Positions 29,382 to 39,652 of a stretch of 64,000 nucleotides of DNA are shown one piece after another (position 1 is the first letter of the stretch; each line of letters begins with the position of its first letter). The position numbers and the translations under genes are program-made. The DNA is taken from positions 992,001-1,056,000 of the forward strand of contig NZ_WUTY02000001.1 of the NCBI RefSeq assembly GCF_009828925.2, written 5' to 3'. Source of the stretch: Methylicorpusculum oleiharenae (GTDB taxonomy: Bacteria > Pseudomonadota > Gammaproteobacteria > Methylococcales > Methylomonadaceae). The notes beneath the pieces are model-generated. The model did no database searches, was not told the origin of the DNA, and saw nothing but the letters and a program-made list of their open reading frames with translations.

Positions 29382-30638
29382 TTACCGTTTCATCGATTCA
29401 AAAAACTCAGCGTTGGTCTTAAAGTCTTTTAGCTTACCCAACAAAAACTCAGACGCGGCCATTTCATCCATAGGCTGGAGAATCTTTCGTAAAATCCAGG
29501 TTTTTTGTAATTCTTCCGGATCAACCAGATATTCCTCGCGACGGGTACCGGAACGATTGATATTGATTGCGGGGTAACTGCGCTTTTCGGCTAATTTCCT
29601 ATCCAGATGTAATTCCATATTACCGGTTCCCTTGAATTCTTCGTAAATGACATCATCCATTCTTGAACCGGTTTCAACCAATGCGGTAGCAATAATGGTC
29701 AAACTGCCGCCTTCTTCAATGTTTCGGGCCGCACCAAAGAAGCGTTTTGGCTTCTCCAGAGCATTGGCATCAACACCACCGGTCAATACTTTGCCGGAAG
29801 AGGGTGCCACGGTGTTAAACGCTCTGGCCAGACGAGTGATCGAGTCTAACAATATAACTACATCGTGTTTGTGCTCTACCAACCGACGTGCTTTTTCGAT
29901 GACCATATCAGCCACTTGAACATGGCGTGTTGCCGGCTCATCGAAAGTACTGGAAATAACTTCTCCACGTACGCAACGCTCCATTTCCGTGACTTCTTCA
30001 GGACGCTCGTCGATCAGCAGGACAATCAGATAACATTCAGGATTTTGCTCAACAATAGAATGGGCAAGATTTTGCATGATCATGGTTTTACCGGCTTTTG
30101 GCGGTGATACGATCAAGCCGCGCTGACCTTTTCCGATGGGGGCAATCAGATCGATAATCCGTCCAGTGAGATCCTCGCTGGTTCCATTGCCTCGCTCAAG
30201 TCTGAATCTTTTATTGGGAAATAACGGTGTCAGGTTGGTAAATAGAATTTTGTTTTTTGTATTTTCCGGCGCTTCAAAGTTAATTTGTTGAACTTTGAGC
30301 ATCGCAAAATAACGCTCTGTATCTTTAGGCGGTCTTATTTTTCCGCTGACGGTATCGCCTGTTCTAAGGCCAAATCGCTTAATCTGACTGGGTGAAACAT
30401 AAATGTCATCGGGTCCTGCCAAATACGAACATCCGGGTGTTCTAAGAAAACCAAAGCCGTCCTGAAGAATTTCCAATACACCGTCGCCATAGATATCCTC
30501 GCCGCTTTTCGCCTGTTTTTTCAGGATAGCAAAAATCAGATCTTGTTTGCGGGTTCTTGCGACGTTTTCAAGTCCCAGGGACTCAGCGATATTGATAAGT
30601 TCAGCAACTTGTTTAAGTTTTAACTCGGTTAGATTCAT
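29382..30638 (-). CDS. rho: Transcription termination factor Rho
   Basis: The 418-residue protein has the N-terminal Rho domain ([15 protein letters not shown]), the cold-shock-like RNA-binding domain ([26 protein letters not shown] region), and the RecA-like ATPase with P-loop SPPKAGKT and Walker [15 protein letters not shown]. Length is close to the 419 of E. coli Rho. It terminates untranslated transcripts. The gene lies downstream of trxA on the same strand with rhlB divergent, the conserved neighbourhood. The 190-base leader, with a hairpin, may serve autoregulation. Confidence 0.98.
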   Translation of the reverse strand: MNLTELKLKQVAELINIAESLGLENVARTRKQDLIFAILKKQAKSGEDIYGDGVLEILQDGFGFLRTPGCSYLAGPDDIYVSPSQIKRFGLRTGDTVSGKIRPPKDTERYFAMLKVQQINFEAPENTKNKILFTNLTPLFPNKRFRLERGNGTSEDLTGRIIDLIAPIGKGQRGLIVSPPKAGKTMIMQNLAHSIVEQNPECYLIVLLIDERPEEVTEMERCVRGEVISSTFDEPATRHVQVADMVIEKARRLVEHKHDVVILLDSITRLARAFNTVAPSSGKVLTGGVDANALEKPKRFFGAARNIEEGGSLTIIATALVETGSRMDDVIYEEFKGTGNMELHLDRKLAEKRSYPAININRSGTRREEYLVDPEELQKTWILRKILQPMDEMAASEFLLGKLKDFKTNAEFFESMKR

Positions 30639-30784
30639 ATTAAAGGGGACTCGAAAGAAAGTAAATTACAGCAGAAAGCCGCAAGATCAAGAGAAAGGTG
30701 TTCAATTTTTGGAAAAAAATAATTCTTGAGGAACTGTTGGGATATGCTTGGAATGCACGCCGAGATTATACACTCCAGATAACC

Positions 30785-30812
30785 GGCCCGTCCAAATAAA
30801 TTATGACGGGCC
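30785..30812 (-). terminator. Hairpin between trxA and rho
   Basis: Perfect 8-bp stem GGCCCGTC (30785-30792) and GACGGGCC (30805-30812), 17 bases past the trxA stop. On the minus strand it would be the 3' end of the trxA message; no long U tract follows, so partial read-through into rho is possible. Confidence 0.6.
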
Positions 30813-30828
30813 AGCAAGTATTTGGCGA

Positions 30829-31161
30829 TTATATGTTTTTGTCGATGAAATCAGCGAGCTGAGATTTACTAAGTGCCCCAACTTTAGTGGCTTCCACTTC
30901 GCCGCCCTTAAATAACATTAAAGTTGGAATACCACGCACGCCATACCGTTGTGGTGTTTCAGGATTTTCATCAATGTTAATTTTGGCCACTGTCAATTTT
31001 CCGGCATATTCTTTGGAGATTTCATCCAGTACCGGAGCAATCATTCTGCAAGGTCCACACCATTCTGCCCAATAATCAACCAGTACCGGGCCGTCGGCTT
31101 TAATAACAGTTTCATCAAATTCAGCATCGGTTACATGCAGGACTGACTCACTCACACTCAT
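30829..31161 (-). CDS. trxA: Thioredoxin 1
   Basis: From the ATG at 31161 the protein has 110 residues, the standard length; the open frame extends two codons further only through a TTG. The active site WCGPC is present in [17 protein letters not shown], with the cis-proline in RGIPTLMLF. It is the general cytosolic disulfide reductant and likely partner of Tpx and the peroxiredoxin seen elsewhere in the window. It is divergent from rhlB, with rho downstream. Confidence 0.97.
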   Translation of the reverse strand: MSVSESVLHVTDAEFDETVIKADGPVLVDYWAEWCGPCRMIAPVLDEISKEYAGKLTVAKINIDENPETPQRYGVRGIPTLMLFKGGEVEATKVGALSKSQLADFIDKNI

Positions 31162-31255
31162 CTCCAAAATTTGTAAAGACTAAACTATAGGAGGGAGTCA
31201 ATCACTTTGTCAATGAATTTTAGCCACAGCCAATTTTAGGTTATGCTATGCGCCT

Positions 31256-32563
31256 ATGAAAAAGACGCATCTAACCCAAACTCGATTCAGTAATCTTGAA
31301 TTATCCGACTCTATCCTTAAAGGATTAAATGAAGCCGGTTTCGACTATTGCACGCCCATTCAGGATAAATCTTTGCCCTTGTCGCTTCGCGGCAAAGACA
31401 TCGCAGGCCAGGCGCAGACCGGTACCGGTAAAACCGCGACCTTTCTACTCGCTACTTTCCAGCAGCTGATTAATGATGAAAACGAGACAATCAAGAACCC
31501 GCGCGCCGTTATTCTTGCTCCAACTCGGGAATTAGCGATTCAGATTCATAAAGATGCTTTGTTGCTGGGCAAATACCTGGATTTTAAATTTGCGCTGGTT
31601 TACGGGGGTACGGATTACCAGAAGCAACAGAATACATTGAAATCAAATGTCGACATAATAATTGGCACACCGGGCAGAATTATTGATTTCTATCGGCAAA
31701 ATGTGTTCACTCTGGATCATGTTCAGGTCATGGTTCTGGATGAAGCCGATCGCATGCTTGATCTGGGTTTTATCAAGGATATTCGTTACCTGTTGAGACG
31801 CATGCCGGAAGCCGACAAGCGGCTTAATTTATTGTTTTCCGCAACGCTTTCTTACAAAGTGACGGAACTGGCTTACGAACATATGAACCAGCCCGTATTA
31901 ATCAAAATAGAATCGGAAGAGGTAACGTCCTCGGCAATCAAGCAAAGTGCTTACTGTCCGTCTAACGAGCAAAAAATTCCTTTGTTGATTGGAATTTTGA
32001 ATAAATATAAACCGCAACGCAGCATTATTTTCGTCAACACCAAGCGATGTGCTGAACAACTCGATGATTATTTGAATGTTAACGGGTATAAAACAGCGGT
32101 TCTCAGTGGGGATGTGCCCCAGGAAAAGCGTCAACGCTTACTGGGTGATTTTCAGGACAATAAACTTCAACTACTGATCGCGACCGATGTCGCTGCACGC
32201 GGCTTGCATATCACCGATGTCTCTCATGTCATCAACTACGATCTGCCCCAGGATGCTGAAGATTATGTGCATCGCATAGGCCGTACCGCGCGTTTTGGCG
32301 CAAGCGGCGAAGCCATCAGCTTTATATGCGAAGAGTATGCGTACTCCATGCCTGACATTGAAACGTTTATCAACCAAAAAGTTCCCGTCAGTCCAATCAC
32401 CGCTGAATTATTAGCCGAGATCGTCAAGCCGGAACGAAAGCCCCGTCCACATAATCCAAAAACGCGTGATTTTAAAAATGATAAGCGGGAACCCGCCAAG
32501 CGAAGATTCAGCCCCGAGCCTCCTAACAAAGGCCCTGCATTAAAACCCGAAAATCCTCAATAG
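31256..32563 (+). CDS. rhlB: DEAD-box RNA helicase RhlB
   Basis: The 435-residue protein has the DEAD-box motifs in order: Q motif (FDYCTPIQ), P-loop AQTGTGKT, PTRELAIQ, DEAD in VLDEADRML, SAT, and HRIGRTARFG, with a basic disordered tail. Position opposite trxA and rho identifies it as RhlB, the helicase of the RNA degradosome in E. coli. The basic tail could help RNA binding. Its 3' end overlaps the convergent HAD phosphatase gene by 41 bases. Confidence 0.92.
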   Translation: MKKTHLTQTRFSNLELSDSILKGLNEAGFDYCTPIQDKSLPLSLRGKDIAGQAQTGTGKTATFLLATFQQLINDENETIKNPRAVILAPTRELAIQIHKDALLLGKYLDFKFALVYGGTDYQKQQNTLKSNVDIIIGTPGRIIDFYRQNVFTLDHVQVMVLDEADRMLDLGFIKDIRYLLRRMPEADKRLNLLFSATLSYKVTELAYEHMNQPVLIKIESEEVTSSAIKQSAYCPSNEQKIPLLIGILNKYKPQRSIIFVNTKRCAEQLDDYLNVNGYKTAVLSGDVPQEKRQRLLGDFQDNKLQLLIATDVAARGLHITDVSHVINYDLPQDAEDYVHRIGRTARFGASGEAISFICEEYAYSMPDIETFINQKVPVSPITAELLAEIVKPERKPRPHNPKTRDFKNDKREPAKRRFSPEPPNKGPALKPENPQ

Positions 32564-33182
32564 ACTGAAACCCATCGTTTTTTTTGCTGGGCCGGGTGCT
32601 GTCCGGTTTACTGACAGAAATTAAATGCCGTATACCGTATTGCCTGGCCGAATTTAAAACGGCCAGGCTGTCATCCACCAACAAGGTTCGTTCTTTATCA
32701 AAAGGTTGCCTGCGCTGCAGTGATGGCCAGAAACCGGGATGCTCTTTGGGAATTCCGAAATCATGCGAACTGATAATTTCATCGAAAAAAGGCTGCAGAC
32801 AGGTTTTTTCCATTTTTAAACCCAAGCTCCCCCTATGAGCATTAGTCACCAATATTACTTTTTTTGACGAATTACTTACCTTTTCCAAAAACTCGATCAC
32901 ATGCGGCAACACCTCTATTAATCCTGCAATTTCCGCTTTTAAACCGGTAATATCCAATTCCAGCACTTCACTCCAATAATCCAGGCAGTACCATTCTATT
33001 TTTCCTTCCATGCTTTTAAAGCGGGGCTCAAGCTGATGCTTTGCAGTTTCAACAGAAATGCCAGCCTTTTCAGAAAACTTTTGAGGGACGAATTCTTGCC
33101 AAAAATGGTTATCAAAATTCAGATCCAGCAAAGTACCGTCCATATCCAATAAAATGGTATCAATTTTGTTCCATTCGATCAT
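32523..33182 (-). CDS. yrfG: HAD superfamily hydrolase, YrfG-like GMP/IMP nucleotidase
   Basis: The 219-residue protein has HAD motif I DMDGTLLDLNFD, motif II VTNAH and motif III/IV LVDDSLAVL. The DNHFW segment after motif I and the location next to nudE match YrfG, a nucleotidase with preference for IMP and GMP in E. coli. It is divergent from nudE with a 44-base gap and overlaps rhlB at its 3' end. Confidence 0.85.
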   Translation of the reverse strand: MIEWNKIDTILLDMDGTLLDLNFDNHFWQEFVPQKFSEKAGISVETAKHQLEPRFKSMEGKIEWYCLDYWSEVLELDITGLKAEIAGLIEVLPHVIEFLEKVSNSSKKVILVTNAHRGSLGLKMEKTCLQPFFDEIISSHDFGIPKEHPGFWPSLQRRQPFDKERTLLVDDSLAVLNSARQYGIRHLISVSKPDSTRPSKKNDGFQSIEDFRVLMQGLC

Positions 33183-33226
33183 AAGAGTAAGATATATTCA
33201 AAATATTGAAATTCTGTTGAACAATC

Positions 33227-33772
33227 ATGCCAAAAAAGCCGACACTTCTAAACAGTTGTATTCTAGCGCAAACGCGCTTGTTCCGGATTGAATCACTGGA
33301 CCTTATTTTTAGCAACGGGGAGCAGCGCAACTATGAGCGACTGGCACGCGGTGGCACCGATGCCGCCGTTTTAATTGTGCCCATGATTGATAAGGAAACT
33401 GTTTTGTTGATCCGAGAATATGCAGCTGGCGTTCACCGGTATGAATTAGGTTTACCTAAGGGCAAAGCTGATCCGGGCGAAACGTTTATGGAAGCCGCAA
33501 ACCGCGAGCTTAAAGAAGAAATCGGCTTTGGTGCACGTCATTTACACCACTTAACCTCTTTCTCCCTAGCCCCCTCTTATCTGGAGCATATGACAGAAAT
33601 CCTTGTCGCGCAGGATCTTTACCATGAAAAACTCGTGGGCGATGAACCCGAAGAGCTTGAAGTCGTCCCCTGGAATATTAATGATATAAGCGGCTTGGTT
33701 GCTACCGGGGAATGCACCGAAGCACGGTCAATCGCGGCACTTTATCTGGCTTTAAATTACCTTAAAAATTAG
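33227..33772 (+). CDS. nudE: Nudix hydrolase NudE (ADP compounds hydrolase)
   Basis: The 181-residue protein has a complete Nudix box, GKADPGETFMEAANRELKEEIGF, read here as GxxxxxE...REL.EEIG. NudE hydrolyses ADP-ribose, Ap3A and NADH. The upstream part LFRIESLDLIFSNGEQRNYERL is typical for the family. The neighbouring divergent yrfG supports the name, as the two are linked in many gammaproteobacteria. Confidence 0.92.
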   Translation: MPKKPTLLNSCILAQTRLFRIESLDLIFSNGEQRNYERLARGGTDAAVLIVPMIDKETVLLIREYAAGVHRYELGLPKGKADPGETFMEAANRELKEEIGFGARHLHHLTSFSLAPSYLEHMTEILVAQDLYHEKLVGDEPEELEVVPWNINDISGLVATGECTEARSIAALYLALNYLKN

Positions 33773-33792
33773 TTTTGACTCAAGCATCAGTC

Positions 33793-35493
33793 TCATAATC
33801 GATAAAGGGGTTCCAAACCGGTATCTTTCTCTACCTTTAATTGTTTTCGCGCCTGGTTTTCTGAAAAGGCCTGAAATAAGCGCTTGCCAACCCATATCAC
33901 ATCCTCTTTGCCGTACAGGCAACGGTTTAAAGTGTCAATTTCATCCCTGAGTCTGGCATCGCAAAAAGAAGCCAGTTGACCCAAACTGGACGCTTGAAAC
34001 TTAATTCGCCCCCAAACCAAAAGAGCCTCTTTTGCTGCCTGAGGATCATTTTCAGCACAGGCTTTCTTCAATGCTTTTATTGATTCTCGCTCGGAAGCCG
34101 TTTTAACATCAACTTCCGGTAAGCTATCGACTGGCTCAGGCTTACGCTTGATTAATAAATAAGCCAAAGTTGAAAGCCATGCCAAGCCAAAAAACAGCGC
34201 CAGCCACATCCAGTAAGAAGATTGCACCTCGGACGGCACCTGAGCCGGCTTAGACGATTCTATGGAATTCGCTATGGTTTCTTCCGTCCTGGGTGGGGCA
34301 TCTTGAGTCTGCGAACCTGATGCCGAAAGAACCGTTATAACAGCGGCTGGAATCTTCGTAACTTCCAACTTTCCTGTATTAATGTTGAACCAGGGAATCT
34401 CTATTGCCGGCAGTTCAAATGTGCCTTGTTTCGACGGTATAAATGCTATTTTCTCCTCCCTAAAGGCAATCATGCCTTCCGGTTTTTTTTCTTCCCGTAA
34501 AACGGGTTGATCCGGATAAGTTTTTACACTTTCTTGATCGATTGCATTATTAAGCTCTGGTAATTGGCCTACTGCCGCGCCTTTGGCCAGCAGCGTTAAC
34601 GTGCGCGTAACCGGCTCACCGACTTTCATTTGGCTGATGTCACCCGACCATGATTGACTCAAACTGACTGCTTCTGCAGGCAACCAATGCTGACCTTTTA
34701 AGTTCTGGGGGAGGGGCTGCACGTCCAACGTGACGGCTTTAGACGAGACGCGTTTTGTTTTTGTAATTTGCCGGGAAAAAAAGCCATTAAACCGGGGTCT
34801 GCCCGTGACAAGAACTTCAGCATCCAGCGTCAATGGCTTGATGGTAATGACTCCGCTTTTTTGCGGAAAAATAGCGTATCTGCGTTCAGTCACCGTATAG
34901 TCAACACCATTGATCTGGGTGCTGTAATTACTGTCTTCCCCCATTTTTTCGATAACAGCATCTTCCATTTCCGGCTCATTCAACCGGGCTTGAGCGATAT
35001 CGACTCTGCGGTAAAAGCGCAAGGTATACAGCACTTGTGATTGAACATAAGGTTTTTCGGGCGTTGCTTCCACTTCAAGAAAGATCTCATCATCACCCGG
35101 AACGGATCTGGCAATTGTTTTGTCATTGACTGTCAGAGGAAACGGCCCGGTTTTATCATTTCCAAAAGAAATGGCCGGTATGACCAACTCTCCTGCACTT
35201 TTCGCTAAGACATCCACTTTCCATTGAATTTTTTTGCTGAACTGTCCATTGATGATTGATGTGCTGCTGCTTTGGCTTTGTCCCAAAATCTCAAAATCGG
35301 TCTCCAATGGAGAAAAATCCGGCCGTCCATCCGGCGATTCATTGGCTGTAAACAATAATTGGAAGGATTCGTTGAGAGTGACAGGATTGCGATCGACAGA
35401 AACCTCAATTTCTTCGGCAAAGGCCGTACTGATTAAACCCATCAACAACGTTATAACCCAACATCCATTCCTACGTGTCTTTGCTAGAAACAT
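33793..35493 (-). CDS. batD: BatD-like oxygen tolerance protein
   Basis: The 566-residue protein has a signal peptide ending near TAFAEEIE, a BatD domain with repeated immunoglobulin-like strands (DRNPVTLNESFQLLFTA, PYVQSQVLYTLRFYRRVDI), one membrane helix near 425-447 and a cytosolic tail. Bat proteins (named in Bacteroides aerotolerance) work with MoxR ATPase and VWA proteins at the cell envelope; function in proteobacteria is not well defined. It is the last gene of the moxR operon, 3 bases after the BatB/C fusion. Confidence 0.88.
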   Translation of the reverse strand: MFLAKTRRNGCWVITLLMGLISTAFAEEIEVSVDRNPVTLNESFQLLFTANESPDGRPDFSPLETDFEILGQSQSSSTSIINGQFSKKIQWKVDVLAKSAGELVIPAISFGNDKTGPFPLTVNDKTIARSVPGDDEIFLEVEATPEKPYVQSQVLYTLRFYRRVDIAQARLNEPEMEDAVIEKMGEDSNYSTQINGVDYTVTERRYAIFPQKSGVITIKPLTLDAEVLVTGRPRFNGFFSRQITKTKRVSSKAVTLDVQPLPQNLKGQHWLPAEAVSLSQSWSGDISQMKVGEPVTRTLTLLAKGAAVGQLPELNNAIDQESVKTYPDQPVLREEKKPEGMIAFREEKIAFIPSKQGTFELPAIEIPWFNINTGKLEVTKIPAAVITVLSASGSQTQDAPPRTEETIANSIESSKPAQVPSEVQSSYWMWLALFFGLAWLSTLAYLLIKRKPEPVDSLPEVDVKTASERESIKALKKACAENDPQAAKEALLVWGRIKFQASSLGQLASFCDARLRDEIDTLNRCLYGKEDVIWVGKRLFQAFSENQARKQLKVEKDTGLEPLYRL

Positions 35494-35496
35494 AAC

Positions 35497-37308
35497 TTAC
35501 CACTCATCTTTATTAACGGGTTGTCTGCCACGTTGACCGTATTGATATTTAAACTTACGCTTAAGTAAACCGGATGGATCATCTGGAATTCTTTTTAACC
35601 ACTGTTCATTAGCCAACTCTGCTTCATCTTTCGCAGCACCTTCCTCTGCCGGTTTTGCGGCTGATGGTTTTTCATCCGGCTTTGTCTGACCTTCGTTCTG
35701 TTTCGATTCAGATTGAGGCTCTTCATTGGCTTTTTTATTTTGCTGCTCTTTATTTTTCTGCTCAGAATCCGAAGGCTGTTGCTCTTGTTCGCTTTTTTGT
35801 TGTTCTTCCTGCTGTTTTGAATCTGGGGATGGGGATTTATCTTCAGCGTTTTCAGAAGAATCTTCGTTTTTATCCGGCTTGGATTCTTTTTCGGAGTCTT
35901 GTTGCTTGTCGTCTTTATTGTCTTGCTGATCCTGCGGCTGGTTCTGCTGTTGTTCCTTTGCTTTTTCTACAAGTTCCTTGTTATGTTTGGCGTCTTCATG
36001 ATCTGGTTTACGCTTAAGGACTTCTTCATAGGCTTTAATAGCCTCATCAAAACGTCCCAGTCTGGCTAGCGCATTACCCTTGTTGTATAAACCGTTCAGC
36101 TCATTCGTATCTTTTAAAGATTCCAGCGCTTGTTCGTATTGTCCGGCACGGTAATGCGCCGCCGCTTTCCAGTCAGATTGATCAAACTGACTGGCTGCTG
36201 CATCGTATTGTTGATTTTGAAATGCCTGCTGGGCTTGCTGATCTTTGGTTTTCCACAAATCCTGCCACTCGAATGCTTCGCTTGTTCCAGGCCAAGGCAA
36301 CATAAATACCAGGCAGATACTGAGTAAGCCTTTTCTAAAGCTCAGCGCGGCTAATGGTAAAATCAACATCAGCAGATAAGGCCCCATTTCCCGCCACTGA
36401 TCGAGCATCAAATCAGATTTCTGTGCCGTTTCGTTCTGTAAGCGGCTGTCAAAAAAAGCAAGAAGCCGGTCGCTGTCGCTATCATTTGCAGTCATGGTTT
36501 CGTAAATACCGCTGCCTTGTTTGGCTAGACTGGCTAAATCGGCAGCATTTAATTGTGGAACAATGAGCGTGCCTTGATTATCTTTTAAAAAGCCGCCGTC
36601 AGGCGCTTTGATCGGGGCTCCGTCGGCAGTTCCCACACCTAAAACGGACAATTTATAGGAACCCAGTGCTGCTTTGACCGCTGAAAATTGAGCGGTATCG
36701 ACTTCATCAGTAACCAATAACACATGACCTTGCTGCAATCCCGCCTGATTAAGTAAAGCTACTGCATCTTTTGCGGCGATATCCGCACGGCTGCCTTGCT
36801 CCGGCATAATATCGGTCGTTAATGCAGACAGCTGACTGGCTATATTGTTTGTATCATTCGTTAAAGGTGTCACGGTAAATGCATCGCCTGCGTAAACCAG
36901 CAAGGCTGTTTGTCCGTCCTTGCGCCGGTTCAGGATATCTGCAATTTTAAAACGAGCCCGGATGAGTCGGCTGGGCGTTATATCATTTGCATCCATTGAT
37001 CGTGATATATCCAAAGCTATCACTAGCGCTGAATCATTCCTGAATACCGGTGACGGCATTCTTTCCCAAGTCGGCCCAGCCAGTGCAACTACAGCAAGAA
37101 AACCGGCTAAAGCACCTGCCAAGAGAGGAATTCGGCTGCTTTGTAACGGTTTATCTTTCAAAATAAAAGGCAAAAGCGCTTCATCGCATACGGATGTCCA
37201 ATTTCCTTTCGCCAATTTCCGTTTGATAACACCTATCAAAATCGCGAACCACGGCAGCAATGCCAATAACCACAGCGGTCTAATAAAGTGAAATTCCGAC
37301 AGCCACAT
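35497..37308 (-). CDS. batB: BatB/BatC fusion: von Willebrand A domain plus TPR protein
   Basis: The start was set at ATG 37308, which has GAGG five bases upstream; a GTG two codons earlier overlaps batA by four bases. The 603-residue protein has two N-terminal membrane helices, a VWA domain with MIDAS motif DISRSMD (DxSxS), a third helix near 305-325, TPR repeats (about 365-455), then ~120 residues almost wholly of Gln, Lys, Glu, Ser, Asp and Pro, and a short folded-looking C-terminus. BatB and BatC are separate genes in Bacteroidetes; the fused form is common in gammaproteobacteria. The VWA faces the periplasm by family inference. Confidence 0.9.
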   Translation of the reverse strand: MWLSEFHFIRPLWLLALLPWFAILIGVIKRKLAKGNWTSVCDEALLPFILKDKPLQSSRIPLLAGALAGFLAVVALAGPTWERMPSPVFRNDSALVIALDISRSMDANDITPSRLIRARFKIADILNRRKDGQTALLVYAGDAFTVTPLTNDTNNIASQLSALTTDIMPEQGSRADIAAKDAVALLNQAGLQQGHVLLVTDEVDTAQFSAVKAALGSYKLSVLGVGTADGAPIKAPDGGFLKDNQGTLIVPQLNAADLASLAKQGSGIYETMTANDSDSDRLLAFFDSRLQNETAQKSDLMLDQWREMGPYLLMLILPLAALSFRKGLLSICLVFMLPWPGTSEAFEWQDLWKTKDQQAQQAFQNQQYDAAASQFDQSDWKAAAHYRAGQYEQALESLKDTNELNGLYNKGNALARLGRFDEAIKAYEEVLKRKPDHEDAKHNKELVEKAKEQQQNQPQDQQDNKDDKQQDSEKESKPDKNEDSSENAEDKSPSPDSKQQEEQQKSEQEQQPSDSEQKNKEQQNKKANEEPQSESKQNEGQTKPDEKPSAAKPAEEGAAKDEAELANEQWLKRIPDDPSGLLKRKFKYQYGQRGRQPVNKDEW

Positions 37309-37310
37309 AC

Positions 37311-38264
37311 TCACCTCAATCGCAGACCCAACAAACCTGCTGCAAGAAATAAAGCCATTGCCAAAGGCCAGTAAAATAACTCAGTTCGGGGCCTAAAGTA
37401 TTGCTTATCCTTTTCCACCGGTTCCAGTTGATCGAGTACTTTATAAATGGTATCCAGCTCTTCTGTATTTCTGGCCCGAAAATACTGACCGCCGGTGATT
37501 TCGGCAATATCAGCCAGCAGTTTTTCATCCATTGGAAATTGAGACCGGTAATAAGGGTGATTAGATCCTATTCCGACCGTATATATCTTTAATTGACTGG
37601 CAGCGGCCAATTCTGCTGCCTTCAAAGGTGGAACTTGGCTAGAGGTATCGACGCCATCAGTTAACAAGATCAACACCCGGCTATCGGCTTGTTCATTGGA
37701 CAGTTTTTTGACGGCCAAACCTATGGCATCGCCTATGGATGTGTTGGGATCATCCTCGGTGATGCCTATAAAGGATTCATCCAATAATGTTTTTACGGTA
37801 TTTCTGTCAAAAGTCAGCGGTGTTTGTAAAAAAGCGCGTGTACCAAACAAAATCAATCCGACCCGGTCACCAACCCGTCGGTTGATAAACTCACCGACCA
37901 CCCACTTGGTTGCGGTTAATCGGTCCAATCTGTTTTTATTGACGATAAAATCATCGGCCAACATACTGCCGGAAACATCGACCGCCAACATCAGATCACG
38001 ACCGCTTACGCCTTGCTCAATGGGCTCTCCAAGCCATTGGGGACGGGCTGATGCAATCACCAGCAGCACCCAGGCAATGACGGCCCATAACAAATGCCAT
38101 TTTGCGGGTTGCATCGGTCCATGCAAACTTTCATCTGCAAAATCAGATAGAAAAGGAATCTTTAATGCGGCTTGTTCTGCGGGTTGAACAGGCGGCAATA
38201 GCCAACGCATGATAAAAGGTAAAGGCATGCTCAACAGCATCCAGGGCCATTCAAAATCGATCAT
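37311..38264 (-). CDS. batA: BatA-like von Willebrand A domain protein
   Basis: Start chosen at ATG 38264 (MIDFEWPWMLL), which overlaps the preceding stop by four bases (ATGA). The 317-residue protein has two N-terminal helices, a VWA domain with MIDAS AVDVSGSM and the downstream T/D positions (LLTDGVDTSS), and a C-terminal helix. It is likely an inner-membrane partner of BatB and of the MoxR ATPase. Confidence 0.92.
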   Translation of the reverse strand: MIDFEWPWMLLSMPLPFIMRWLLPPVQPAEQAALKIPFLSDFADESLHGPMQPAKWHLLWAVIAWVLLVIASARPQWLGEPIEQGVSGRDLMLAVDVSGSMLADDFIVNKNRLDRLTATKWVVGEFINRRVGDRVGLILFGTRAFLQTPLTFDRNTVKTLLDESFIGITEDDPNTSIGDAIGLAVKKLSNEQADSRVLILLTDGVDTSSQVPPLKAAELAAASQLKIYTVGIGSNHPYYRSQFPMDEKLLADIAEITGGQYFRARNTEELDTIYKVLDQLEPVEKDKQYFRPRTELFYWPLAMALFLAAGLLGLRLR

Positions 38265-38737
38265 TTTTTTCGTTTTGCCTGCACTTTCAGCCACTGTTGA
38301 CACAGCAGTATTAACTGGTTGATATCAACATTAATGGATGTTTTATTTTGATAAGGTGTGTTGATCAAACATTGACCAATACCTTGAGTGAAAGGTTTAT
38401 CCTTCATACCCTGATCCAGAAAGTCTAGCCAGGCTTGCCCGGTTAAGCCGGCAATATTTTGCCTTGGCGCTACACTGACTGCGACTCTGCGCAATAAAAT
38501 TGAAATATCCCTTAGTTTGTCCACTTCATTTTTAGCGGCATCCTGTTTTATCTCCGTTAGTATTCTTTTTGCTGATTTTATCGCAGTCGATCGCGTGATA
38601 TACCTCATCAGCTTAACAAGCAATAAAATCATAAGCGGTATCAAAATTACCAACAGCCACCAACCCAATGCAGGAGGCCACCAGCCTATAGCATCGGGTA
38701 AATGAATATCTTTAAGCGGTAATTGGGCTGATTCCAT
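38261..38737 (-). CDS. DUF4381 family membrane protein
   Basis: A 158-residue protein with one helix (about 22-44, GWWLLVILIPLMILLLVKLM) after the motif LKDIHLPDAIGWWPPALGWW, which is the DUF4381 signature, and a cytosolic helical domain. This family lies between the DUF58 and VWA genes of moxR operons. Function unknown. It follows the DUF58 gene with no gap. Confidence 0.85.
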   Translation of the reverse strand: MESAQLPLKDIHLPDAIGWWPPALGWWLLVILIPLMILLLVKLMRYITRSTAIKSAKRILTEIKQDAAKNEVDKLRDISILLRRVAVSVAPRQNIAGLTGQAWLDFLDQGMKDKPFTQGIGQCLINTPYQNKTSINVDINQLILLCQQWLKVQAKRKK

Positions 38738-39652
38738 TTAACGTAAACTCTGAACCGGATCGTCCGTCGTGCTGCACTGAATTAAAGTCATCGCCCATTT
38801 CTTGGCTAAGTTTTCAAGATGCCGGCTGTGATCAATAAATCTTTTATGGTAGTTTACAACGCGCTGTTTATCCGACGTATCAATTACGACTTCATTTATT
38901 TCATCGGTCAGTCTGTAGCGACCTTGCCGCGGCAGATCACGTTCCAATGTATCGTAAACAAACACAAGCACGACATCGCAATGCCGGGTTAATCGTCTCA
39001 GGTGATTTTCTGCATTTTGATTTAGACCCCTGAAATCACTGATGATATAGATCAGGCTGCCCGGCCGGGTATGATGATTTAATCGGGTGAGCGCTTTTTC
39101 AAGAGTAAATTCACTGAGTTCGTTTTTTACCGGCTTGATTAACTCATGAAACAAACGTAAGACTCCATGGCGTCCGCTTTGGGGTTTGATGTCGACGCAC
39201 CGGTTATCCTCAAATAATTGCCCGCCAATCTTATCGCCTTGCTGTTGCGCTGCCCAGGCAATCAACGCTGCCAAACGCGCGGCTTGTACCGATTTAAACA
39301 CACCCCGTGTCGCAAAACGCATGGTTGCCCTGAAATCAACTGACACAAAAACCGGCTTCTCACGCTCTTCCCTGAACAATTTAGTATGAGTTTTCCCTGT
39401 CCGGGCAGTCACTCGCCAGTCAATGCTGCGAATATCATCTCCCGGTTGATAAAGCCGTGTTTCATCAAATTCCATACCCCGGCCTTTAAACCTTGAAACA
39501 TAACCACCGCTCTGCAGTGAACGAATAGATGCATGATGCAACCTTAGAACACCGGCCGACTGAGACAAATTGATCAGGTTTTTCAGTTGTACACTCACTC
39601 GATCATCACTCGCTGGTGCCTGCTGAGATGATTTTTTTTCTTTAAAAAACAT
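38738..39652 (-). CDS. DUF58 domain protein of the MoxR operon
   Basis: The 304-residue protein contains the DUF58 signature GRGMEFDETRLYQPGDDIRSIDWRVTARTGKTHTKLF (recognisable parts: RLYQPGDDIRSIDWRVTAR and KLFREER) and a VWA-like fold behind it (YIISDFRGL). No membrane helix, so cytosolic. In MoxR systems it is thought to be a partner or substrate adaptor. It overlaps moxR by one base. Confidence 0.9.
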   Translation of the reverse strand: MFFKEKKSSQQAPASDDRVSVQLKNLINLSQSAGVLRLHHASIRSLQSGGYVSRFKGRGMEFDETRLYQPGDDIRSIDWRVTARTGKTHTKLFREEREKPVFVSVDFRATMRFATRGVFKSVQAARLAALIAWAAQQQGDKIGGQLFEDNRCVDIKPQSGRHGVLRLFHELIKPVKNELSEFTLEKALTRLNHHTRPGSLIYIISDFRGLNQNAENHLRRLTRHCDVVLVFVYDTLERDLPRQGRYRLTDEINEVVIDTSDKQRVVNYHKRFIDHSRHLENLAKKWAMTLIQCSTTDDPVQSLR

